A DNA stretch of 6,629 nucleotides. Source: Aquificaceae bacterium (lineage in GTDB: Bacteria > Aquificota > Aquificia > Aquificales > Aquificaceae). The stretch is from assembly GCA_015487535.1 (NCBI GenBank), contig WFPN01000044.1, positions 1 to 6,629 of the forward strand, written 5' to 3'. Shown here piece by piece: positions 1 through 5,197 of the stretch. The position numbers were made by a program, and so were the translations under genes. Position 1 is the first letter of the stretch; the number at the start of each line of letters is the position of its first letter. The notes below the pieces were generated by a model. The model had not been told where the DNA came from. It did not search any database and worked only from the letters and a program-made list of their open reading frames with translations.

Positions 1-1079
1 CTCACACCCGGTGAGCTCTCACCGAAAAGGATCACAAGACCCAGATCTTTGGCCGGACACAGGGAAGCTATATAAGAGCCTATAACGAGGGAAGGCGTAT
101 CCTCTGCCCGAAACCAGTTCTCTATCAACTTCTTTGGGGGAACTCCCGAGTGGATCTCTATCAACTTATCGCCTAAACGCTCTGAAAAGAACTCCCTGAC
201 CGGACCGAGAACAGACGTCTCGGGAAGCAGCATCAGAATAGACCTGCCCTCCTCCAGATTTGAGAGGACGTTCGGTAGCAGGGCTTCCAAAACCCTATCG
301 AACCTGTCCCATACAAGGGTTCTTTCACTACCCAGCCTCTTGAGACCCTCCCAGCTTTCTATCTTGGCCTCCTTGGAAACCACGCTCTGGTGTGTGATCT
401 CGAGGAAGCCTCTCCTTTCCAGATCCCTGATCCAGCTCCTCTTGAACCCCCAGGATAGGATCTCCTCCTCGCTCACCCATCCTCTACCGCTCAAGAAAAC
501 GATGAGCCTTCTCTTGTCGGCACTCCTGAGCTTGGATAGAACCTCTTTAAGGGGCAGCTTCAGCCTGTAATAGCTGACCTCAAGGGAAGGGTACGTCCAT
601 CTTCTTTCCCTTCTCAATATCCCCTTTGATATGAGGGCTTTTACGAGCTTCGGGTCGTACTTCTTCCTGAGGTTCTCGAGCTTTACCCCCCTCCTCTTCT
701 TTACGTACTCGAAGACCTCTCTGCTGAGCCTATCGAGACCGGCCATCTCCCTTGAGGAAACCACTACGAGCTCCTCCTCCCTCCAGATGAAGGCCGAGGG
801 CAGAAGTTTAAAAAGGAGTCTGCCCTTAGGTATCAGGTAGTCTATGGACAGCTCCTCCACCAGGGAAAGCTGGACCTGACCAACCATGGGGGCGCTGTCG
901 GGGAAGGATATTATCTCGTCGATCCCCTGAGAGTCCCCGCTTGTGCCTACAACTATTCCCGTTGTCCCTCCTTCCCCCGAGGGGACGAGGACCCTCCATC
1001 CTATGGGCGATCCGTCCCTGTTCCACTCACCTTTGAAGTTCTTTACCCTTCCGCTCGGCAGGAGAACGCGAAATACCAT
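1..1079 (-). CDS. priA: PriA-like replication restart protein, ATPase-degenerate (5' part, runs off the left edge)
   Basis: The frame stays open for 359 codons from an ATG at 1079 to the window edge. The family (primosomal protein N') recognises stalled forks and reloads the replicative helicase. Residues about 1-100 resemble the PriA 3'-DNA-end-binding domain: a GWRVLVPSG stretch (27-35), GIVVG (41-45), then a Y-x-P...LLP segment (81-94). Residues about 115-240 look like winged-helix DNA-binding sequence rich in Lys and Arg. From about 253 the helicase-domain scaffold is recognisable: GRSILMLLPE (278-287), an HSG (310-312), a conserved-type W (322) and LVIGSYIASLCPAKDLGLVI (331-350). However, the Walker A GSGKT expected before GRSILMLLPE is absent, and the DEEH box after LGLVI is replaced by LFGESSPG. 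Actinobacterial PriA is likewise known to lack helicase motifs. The start shares one base with the stop of the upstream split-barrel gene (TGATG) and has only a weak ribosome site, which suggests coupled translation. The missing C-terminal half could change this view. Confidence 0.82.
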   Translation of the reverse strand, partial: MVFRVLLPSGRVKNFKGEWNRDGSPIGWRVLVPSGEGGTTGIVVGTSGDSQGIDEIISFPDSAPMVGQVQLSLVEELSIDYLIPKGRLLFKLLPSAFIWREEELVVVSSREMAGLDRLSREVFEYVKKRRGVKLENLRKKYDPKLVKALISKGILRRERRWTYPSLEVSYYRLKLPLKEVLSKLRSADKRRLIVFLSGRGWVSEEEILSWGFKRSWIRDLERRGFLEITHQSVVSKEAKIESWEGLKRLGSERTLVWDRFDRVLEALLPNVLSNLEEGRSILMLLPETSVLGPVREFFSERLGDKLIEIHSGVPPKKLIENWFRAEDTPSLVIGSYIASLCPAKDLGLVILFGESSPGV

Positions 1080-1519
1080 CAAGTTCTGTTCTTCAGTGCC
1101 TCCATGACCTTCTCATCGAGCTCAACCATCTTGAGAACCTTACCCGTGTGGGCAAAGGGTATTATCCCGGTTATGGTGGATCCCGGAAAGAGGGAGTTCT
1201 CAACGCTGTCTATCTCCATCTCGAAGACGGAGACGTCGAAGGGAACCCCTTCTATCTTCTCTATAACTTCCCTTCCGGTCCCGTAGCAGGTAAGGGACTT
1301 GTCGGGGGCGAATATCTGAACGGCGACCTTCCCGGTTTCCCTTATGTTCTGTGCAGTCTTTGCCTTGGAGCTCACCGCCAGCCTGAGGGTCCTCTCGTCT
1401 ATAGGGTATATCCAGGTTATGAAGGTCATGTGCTGGTTTCCTTCTGAGTCCACGGTACCAACCACTACCGGGAAGACCCCTAGGTCTCTCATAAGATCTA
1501 TAAGTTCCCTCGGGAGCAT
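1079..1519 (-). CDS. Pyridoxamine 5'-phosphate oxidase-like FMN-binding split-barrel protein
   Basis: This 146-residue protein has the pattern of a single-domain split barrel of the PNPOx-like superfamily. An N-terminal helix (LPRELIDLMRDL, 2-13) is followed by a strand PVVVGTVDSEGNQH (17-30), TFITWIYPIDERTLRLAVSS (32-51), a KAKTAQNIRETGKVAVQIF segment (52-70), and a YGTGREV strand (79-85). The S-K-A-K-T-x-x-N-I-R stretch is typical of the flavin-phosphate contact region in this superfamily. Members bind FMN, F420 or haem and act on varied substrates, so the reaction cannot be read from sequence. The length is too short for true PdxH (about 210 residues), so vitamin B6 synthesis should not be assumed. 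The ATG at 1519 is set by a strong ribosome site (AAGGAGG, 1526-1532) six bases upstream. The stop overlaps the start of the PriA-like gene, making a two-gene unit read leftward and divergent from ino1. Confidence 0.8.
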   Translation of the reverse strand: MLPRELIDLMRDLGVFPVVVGTVDSEGNQHMTFITWIYPIDERTLRLAVSSKAKTAQNIRETGKVAVQIFAPDKSLTCYGTGREVIEKIEGVPFDVSVFEMEIDSVENSLFPGSTITGIIPFAHTGKVLKMVELDEKVMEALKNRT

Positions 1520-1525
1520 TCCAAA

Positions 1526-1532
1526 CCTCCTT
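1526..1532 (-). promoter_or_regulatory. Strong Shine-Dalgarno site for the split-barrel gene
   Basis: The minus strand reads AAGGAGG, six bases before the ATG at 1519. It fixes the start and contrasts with the other leftward starts in this window (PriA-like gene, trpD, mqnA), none of which has a good ribosome site. Confidence 0.8.
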
Positions 1533-1544
1533 ATTCGATTTAAA

Positions 1545-1557
1545 TGTTATGATAACA
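1545..1557. promoter_or_regulatory. Perfect 13-bp palindrome in the divergent spacer (candidate operator)
   Basis: TGTTAT-G-ATAACA is a perfect 6-1-6 inverted repeat lying between the divergent split-barrel gene (26 bp upstream of its ATG) and ino1 (94 bp upstream of its ATG, and just upstream of the ino1 -35 region). Its placement suits a dimeric regulator controlling one or both genes. The spacer is AT-rich, so chance is a real alternative; no regulator is encoded in the window. Confidence 0.35.
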
Positions 1558-1560
1558 GGG

Positions 1561-1589
1561 TTGTAGGTTAGGGTCGATGTTAATATAAT
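1561..1589 (+). promoter_or_regulatory. Sigma-70-type promoter for ino1
   Basis: A perfect TATAAT (1584-1589) lies exactly 17 bp downstream of TTGTAG (1561-1566), a partial -35 match sharing the TTG. Transcription would begin near 1596, giving a leader of about 55 nt before the ino1 ATG at 1651. It is the best promoter match I found in the window. A leftward promoter for the split-barrel gene must also lie in this spacer or inside ino1; the TATATT on the other strand (1582-1587) is a possible but weak candidate. Confidence 0.6.
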
Positions 1590-1637
1590 TTTAATTAAGA
1601 AACCTAAAACAAATGTGCTCAAACACCAAAACCGGTA

Positions 1638-1644
1638 GGAGGTG
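1638..1644 (+). promoter_or_regulatory. Shine-Dalgarno site deciding the ino1 start
   Basis: GGAGGTG is followed by six bases and then the ATG at 1651. The GTG inside this site (1642) opens the same frame three codons earlier but would have no ribosome site of its own, so the protein is taken as 368 rather than 371 residues. Confidence 0.8.
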
Positions 1645-1650
1645 GAGAGA

Positions 1651-2757
1651 ATGGCTGGAAAGGTCAGAGTTGCCATAGTGGGGGTAGGAAACTGTGCCAG
1701 CTCCCTTGTCCAGGGAATTTACTACTACAAAAAGAAGGGGAGCGTTGGAACGAGCGGCCTCATGCACGAAGATGTAGGCGGCTACAAGCCCTGGGATCTT
1801 GATATAGTCGCCGCCTGGGACATAGACGCCAGAAAGGTAGGTAAGGACGTCTCAGAGGCCATTTTCGCACCTCCTAACTGCACCGCGGTGTTTGAGCCCG
1901 AAGTCCCCTACATGGGCGTTAAGGTTAGGATGGGGAAGGTTCTAGACGGGTTCGCTCCTCACATGAAGGAGTATCCGGAAGACAGGACCTTCGTCCTTGC
2001 GGACGAGAAGGAGGATGAGCTCGAGGACGTGGTGAGGGTTCTAAAGGAGACTCAGGCGGACGTCCTGATAAACTACGTCCCCGTGGGATCTGAGCAGGCG
2101 GCCAGGTTCTACGCTCAGGCGTGCCTGGAGGCCGGAGTATCCTTCATAAACGCGATGCCCACCTTCATAGTCTCCGATCCGGAGTGGGCCAAGAAGTTCG
2201 AGGAAAGGGGTATCCCCGTTGTGGGAGACGACATAAAGTCCCAGGTGGGTGCCACGATAGTCCACAGGACGCTGGCTCAGCTGTTCGTCGATAGGGGCGT
2301 CAAGCTCGACAGGACCTACCAGCTCAACTTCGGCGGGAACACCGACTTCCTGAACATGCTCGCAAGGGAGAGGCTCAAGACCAAGAAGGTCTCCAAGACC
2401 GAGGCGGTAACCTCACTGATACCGAACGGTATGAGCTGGGAGAACGTCCACATAGGCCCTTCCGACTGGGTCCCATGGCTCAAGGACAGGAAGATAGCCT
2501 ACATAAGGCTCGAGGGAAGGCTCTTCGGAGACGTTCCCATGTACGTGGAGCTCAAACTCGACGTTGAGGACTCCCCCAACAGCGCGGGCTCGATGATAGA
2601 CGCTGTCAGGTGTGCCAAGCTCGCCAGAGACAGGGGAATAGGAGGACCGCTGTATTCGATAAGCGCCTACACGATGAAGCATCCCCCGATCCAGTACCCC
2701 GACTGGCAGGCGAAGAAGATGGTCGAGGAGTTCATCAGGGGCGAAAGAGAGAGATAG
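1651..2757 (+). CDS. ino1: Inositol-3-phosphate synthase (NAD-dependent)
   Basis: Converts D-glucose 6-phosphate to 1D-myo-inositol 3-phosphate with bound NAD, in the cytoplasm. The 368 residues match the length and order of the short prokaryotic type; the actinobacterial enzyme has 367. Visible motifs are the Rossmann loop VGVGNCASSLVQG (10-22), VPVGSE (143-148), INAMPTF (166-172), VGDDIKSQVGAT (191-202), NFGGNTDFLNM (226-236), the GPSDWVPWLKDRK block (269-281, whose lysine 281 falls where the family has its catalytic lysine), LEGRLFGDVP (287-296) and the C-terminal DSPNSAG/DRGIGGP (307-333). The ATG at 1651 is chosen because GGAGGTG (1638-1644) sits six bases upstream; an in-frame GTG at 1642 lies inside that ribosome site and is unlikely. 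In hyperthermophiles the product feeds di-myo-inositol phosphate, a heat and salt solute, or inositol lipids. Which applies here is not shown. Its 3' end overlaps mqnA by 23 bp. Confidence 0.96.
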   Translation: MAGKVRVAIVGVGNCASSLVQGIYYYKKKGSVGTSGLMHEDVGGYKPWDLDIVAAWDIDARKVGKDVSEAIFAPPNCTAVFEPEVPYMGVKVRMGKVLDGFAPHMKEYPEDRTFVLADEKEDELEDVVRVLKETQADVLINYVPVGSEQAARFYAQACLEAGVSFINAMPTFIVSDPEWAKKFEERGIPVVGDDIKSQVGATIVHRTLAQLFVDRGVKLDRTYQLNFGGNTDFLNMLARERLKTKKVSKTEAVTSLIPNGMSWENVHIGPSDWVPWLKDRKIAYIRLEGRLFGDVPMYVELKLDVEDSPNSAGSMIDAVRCAKLARDRGIGGPLYSISAYTMKHPPIQYPDWQAKKMVEEFIRGERER

Positions 2758-3481
2758 TCTCGGGGGCGGGCTTGCCCGTTTCCTTTTCCATAAAGGCAAA
2801 GAACTTCCCCAAGGATCTTAGATGCTCCCAACCTAGAGAGTAATCTATGCACTCGGAGAAGTAACTCCTCAAAAACTCTCCGTCTCCCGGCAGCTCCAGT
2901 CTTCCAGATCCGAGATCCTCGAAGAACCTCCTGACGGAGGTATCGAGACCTTCCTTAAGATCCAGAACAGGCCCGGCCGGGGCGTCCCTGCGGACGAGAA
3001 AGAGGGCGAAGACGAAGGGAAGGCCTGTCAGCCTGAACCACTCCTCACCAAGATCGTAGGCGTACGTGAAGGAGCTCCTCAGCTCTATAGCCTCGTCCCC
3101 TATAGCCAGGAATGCGTCCTCTCCCTCACTCACTTCCTCAACCTGGAGCCTGTAGTTCTCCTTGAGTATGTACATCAACAAGAACCTCGAGGTAAGGGAA
3201 TTCGGGGTTATCCTTACCCTGCGCACCTCTCCTATGGGTTTGTTCGAAAGAAGCAGTACCGAGCAGACCCTTCCCCTCGAGGAGACAGACACGTTAGGGA
3301 GAACCCAGTAAATATCCGGATTGAAGAAGTACTCGGCCGAGGAGACTATACCTGCATCTATCCTTCCCTCCCTCAGGAGCTTTACAAGTTCCGAGGGATG
3401 TCCCTCTATTACTTCGAAGCCCTTTAAACTGTAGAATAGGGGTAGGGTGTTCAGGTAGCTTACCTTACCTATCCGGAGCAT
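2735..3481 (-). CDS. mqnA: Chorismate dehydratase (futalosine-route menaquinone synthesis)
   Basis: MqnA removes water from chorismate to give 3-[(1-carboxyvinyl)oxy]benzoate, the first step of the futalosine route to menaquinone, in the cytoplasm. The fold is a periplasmic-binding-protein-like two-domain protein without a signal peptide. Family marks are the N-terminal RIGKVSYLNTLPLF (3-16), GIVSSAEYF (44-52), the SVSSRGRVCSVLLLS run (65-79), NSLTSRFLLMYIL (94-106), LAIGDEAIE (125-133) and YDLGEEWFRLTGLPFVFALF (142-161). At 248 residues it is somewhat shorter than many members (about 270-290), with nothing obviously missing. No Shine-Dalgarno site precedes the ATG at 3481; a TAAAAT box sits six bases upstream, so a leaderless message is possible. 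trpD lies 41 bp upstream on the same strand and also draws on chorismate. The last eight codons, stop included, overlap ino1 in antisense. No other menaquinone genes are in the window. Confidence 0.93.
   Translation of the reverse strand: MLRIGKVSYLNTLPLFYSLKGFEVIEGHPSELVKLLREGRIDAGIVSSAEYFFNPDIYWVLPNVSVSSRGRVCSVLLLSNKPIGEVRRVRITPNSLTSRFLLMYILKENYRLQVEEVSEGEDAFLAIGDEAIELRSSFTYAYDLGEEWFRLTGLPFVFALFLVRRDAPAGPVLDLKEGLDTSVRRFFEDLGSGRLELPGDGEFLRSYFSECIDYSLGWEHLRSLGKFFAFMEKETGKPAPETISLFRP
2762..2787 (+). terminator. Candidate rho-independent terminator of ino1, inside the mqnA 3' end
   Basis: Four bases after the ino1 stop, GGGGGCGGG (2762-2770) can pair with CCCGTTTCC (2775-2783) around a CUUG tetraloop. 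This gives nine pairs, three of them G-U, followed by TTTT (2784-2787). The short U tract makes it modest. Because it lies within the mqnA coding sequence, it is also constrained by the codons for the mqnA C-terminus. Confidence 0.4.
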
Positions 3482-3487
3482 GGGTAA

Positions 3488-3493
3488 ATTTTA
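3488..3493 (-). promoter_or_regulatory. Possible -10 box for a leaderless mqnA transcript
   Basis: Minus-strand TAAAAT (five of six bases of TATAAT) ends six bases before the mqnA ATG, so a transcript from it would start at or next to the start codon. No convincing -35 is seen 15-19 bp upstream. A GGTAAA/TTTACC inverted repeat (3509-3514 with 3483-3488) flanks the box and may be chance. Otherwise mqnA would be read through from trpD. Confidence 0.3.
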
Positions 3494-3522
3494 AGGTTTC
3501 TTGCGGAGTTTACCACTGAGCT

Positions 3523-4542
3523 TCACAACCTATTCGATAGCTCAACGAACTCCTCGAGCTTTCTCTTGGCCTTCCCGCTGTCTATCGACTCCTTCGCAAT
3601 CTCGAAGGCCTCCCTTCTGTCCTCCGTCCTGCCGCTCGCCAGTATACCGAAGGTAGCGTTCAAGAGGACTATGTCCCTGTGAGGTCCCTCCTCTCCCTCT
3701 AAGACCGAAAAGCCAAGCCTGAAGCTCTCCTCCGGAGAGGATATGCAGACCTGGGCGAGCTCCTTCCTCTCTATACCCAGTTCTTCTGGGACGAACTCGT
3801 AGAGCTTTACCTCTCCCCGAGAGACCTCTCCGACAACCGTAGCGTCCGATATGGAAACCTCGTCTATCCCGTCCTTCCCGTGGACCACGAAGGCCTTTAT
3901 TATGCCGAGTCTCTTCAGAACGTGGGCGAGCTTATCCACCAGGTCCTCCGAGAAGACTCCCAGGATCTGCCTCTTCGCCCCCGCCGGGTTCGAGAGGGGG
4001 CCTATTAGGTTGAATATAGATCTGACGCCAACCTCCCTCCTCGGACCTATCACCCTCTTCATCGCCGGATGGAATAGGGGGGCAAACATGAAGCCTATCC
4101 CTATCTCCTCTATCATCCTCGCCACCTTGTCTGCTGGAAGGTCTATCTTCGCCCCTGCCTGCTCCAGGAAGTCCGCACTCCCGCACTTGGAGGAGACCGA
4201 CCTGTTACCGTGCTTAGCGACCCTTACCCCAGCTCCCGCGAGGACGAAGGCGGTTACCGTAGAGACGTTGAAGGTTCCGGACTTGTCTCCCCCCGTTCCG
4301 CAGGTATCCACGAGGCCTTCCGGGTTGGAGACCTCAACCTTCGTGGCCCTCTCCCTGAAGAACCTGCCCGCCCCCTCTATCTCCTCCACCGTCTCACCCT
4401 TCATCTTGGTTCCCATTATGAAGGCGCCGATCTGGGCGTCGGTAGCACTTCCGTCCACTATCTCCACGAGGGCGCTGTAAACCTCCTCGGCGCTGAGGTT
4501 TTCCTTTTCCGAGAGCTTGTGGAGTATGCTTCTCATGTCCAT
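3523..4542 (-). CDS. trpD: Anthranilate phosphoribosyltransferase
   Basis: Transfers the phosphoribosyl group of PRPP to anthranilate, the second step of tryptophan synthesis from chorismate. The 339 residues are full length for the family. An N-terminal helical domain (about 1-70) is followed by the diagnostic PRPP/Mg-binding segment DTCGTGGDKSGTFNVST (79-95), KHGNRSVSSKCGSAD (110-124), RREVGVRSIFNLIGPLSNPA (168-187) and HGKDGIDEVS (221-230) with the metal-binding Asp-Glu pair. The GAGR (57-60) near the end of the helical domain is also typical. It stands alone, away from trpE/G/C, as trp genes often do in Aquificales. Two in-frame ATGs (4542 and 4536) are possible; neither has a Shine-Dalgarno site. 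The 5' end is divergent from trmH across 22 bp, and mqnA follows 41 bp downstream, so trpD-mqnA may be one unit. Confidence 0.96.
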   Translation of the reverse strand: MDMRSILHKLSEKENLSAEEVYSALVEIVDGSATDAQIGAFIMGTKMKGETVEEIEGAGRFFRERATKVEVSNPEGLVDTCGTGGDKSGTFNVSTVTAFVLAGAGVRVAKHGNRSVSSKCGSADFLEQAGAKIDLPADKVARMIEEIGIGFMFAPLFHPAMKRVIGPRREVGVRSIFNLIGPLSNPAGAKRQILGVFSEDLVDKLAHVLKRLGIIKAFVVHGKDGIDEVSISDATVVGEVSRGEVKLYEFVPEELGIERKELAQVCISSPEESFRLGFSVLEGEEGPHRDIVLLNATFGILASGRTEDRREAFEIAKESIDSGKAKRKLEEFVELSNRL

Positions 4543-4549
4543 GGTTTAA

Positions 4550-4555
4550 ATTCTA
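4550..4555 (-). promoter_or_regulatory. Possible -10 box for a leaderless trpD transcript
   Basis: Minus-strand TAGAAT (five of six bases of TATAAT) ends seven bases before the trpD ATG at 4542. The stretch from the box to the ATG closely resembles the one before mqnA (TAnAATTTA, then a C-run, then ATG). There is no ribosome site between box and start. No good -35 is visible; it would lie inside trmH codons. Confidence 0.35.
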
Positions 4556-4564
4556 TATCAGGTC

Positions 4565-5197
4565 ATGGACAGAAGGTATCTCGTCTTGGAAAGGAGGCTT
4601 GAGAGGTTCAGAGAGGTTCTGAGAAGAAGACAGAAGGATCTTATAGTGTTCGCAGAGAACGTAAAGAACGAGCACAACTTCTCCGCGATACTCAGGACCT
4701 GCGATGCTGTGGGCGTTCACAGGGTCTATTACTACTACGAGGGCAGGGGTGATGTGAGCATAAACGAGGGTATAACCCTTGGAGCACACAGATGGCTCTT
4801 CCTAGAGAGGGTGGAGAGTCCCGTTGAGAGTATCGAGACGATGAGGAGGGAAGGCTTCCAGATCGTGACTACCTGGATAGGGGAGGACAGTGTGGACTTC
4901 AGAAGTGTGGACTATACAAGGCCGACAGTTGTGGTAGTTGGCAACGAGCTCGATGGCGTATCTAGGGAGGTAGCCGAGCTTGCGGATGTAAAGATCATAA
5001 TACCTATGATGGGTATGGTTAGGAGCCTGAACGTGTCCGTGGCAACCGCCGTTATCCTGTACGAAGCCGAGCGGCAGAGGCAGGAGAAAGGCATGTACGA
5101 CAGGCCTAGCCTCAGCGATGAAGAGATAGAGGAGATCATCGAGAGATGGGCCTTTGAGGAGGTAATAAGGAGAAGGAGGCCGGAGGTGAGGAGCTGA
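4565..5197 (+). CDS. trmH: tRNA (guanosine-18-2'-O)-methyltransferase, SPOUT family
   Basis: Methylates the ribose of G18 in the D-loop of tRNA using S-adenosylmethionine, which stabilises tRNA folding; this matters at high temperature. All three SPOUT/TrmH motifs are present. Motif 1 is ENVKNEHNFSAILRTCDAVG (31-50), with Arg44 in the catalytic position. Motif 2 is VVGNELDGVS (124-133). Motif 3 is IPMMGMVRSLNVSVATA (146-162), with the knot-forming SLNVS. A basic N-terminal helix (9-24, Arg-rich) and a C-terminal helical tail (182-206) flank the knot, as expected for tRNA-binding TrmH. The length (210) fits TrmH rather than the longer TrmB/RlmB-type paralogues. The ATG at 4565 has only a weak AGGT upstream, and the gene diverges from trpD by 22 bp. 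It heads a cluster with coaBC, sharing CTGA at the junction. Confidence 0.93.
   Translation: MDRRYLVLERRLERFREVLRRRQKDLIVFAENVKNEHNFSAILRTCDAVGVHRVYYYYEGRGDVSINEGITLGAHRWLFLERVESPVESIETMRREGFQIVTTWIGEDSVDFRSVDYTRPTVVVVGNELDGVSREVAELADVKIIIPMMGMVRSLNVSVATAVILYEAERQRQEKGMYDRPSLSDEEIEEIIERWAFEEVIRRRRPEVRS
5182..5188 (+). promoter_or_regulatory. Shine-Dalgarno site supporting a CTG start of coaBC
   Basis: GGAGGTG lies at the end of trmH, five bases before the CTG at 5194, a normal distance for initiation. With respect to the other possible non-standard codon, ATA 5203, the spacing is 14 bases; the nearer AGGAG (5189-5193) is nine bases from that ATA. Confidence 0.5.

Noticed and set aside
340..840. 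Two short plus-strand frames (340-570 and 631-840)
   Set aside because: Both are antisense shadows of the continuous PriA-like frame; the products are Leu/Ser-rich and unlike any family.
1..1079. Calling the PriA-like gene a pseudogene
   Set aside because: The frame is open and codon usage resembles the neighbours throughout the visible 359 codons. Loss of ATPase motifs with retained scaffold suits a functional, non-hydrolysing protein better than decay.
1642..1650. GTG at 1642 as the ino1 start
   Set aside because: It falls inside the GGAGGTG ribosome site that serves the ATG at 1651, and adds three residues absent from homologues I know.
1200..1676. A 158-codon minus-strand open frame spanning the divergent spacer
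   Set aside because: It overlaps the split-barrel gene in another frame, crosses the promoter region and ino1 start, and shows no family features.
2413..2799. A 128-codon minus-strand frame opposite the ino1 3' end
   Set aside because: It is antisense to conserved ino1 codons, and its product has no recognisable pattern.
3851..4480. A 209-codon open frame on the plus strand opposite trpD
   Set aside because: It lies wholly antisense to an intact, motif-complete trpD and its product is low-complexity (Ser, Pro, Thr rich) with no recognisable domain. It arises from the strand's codon bias.
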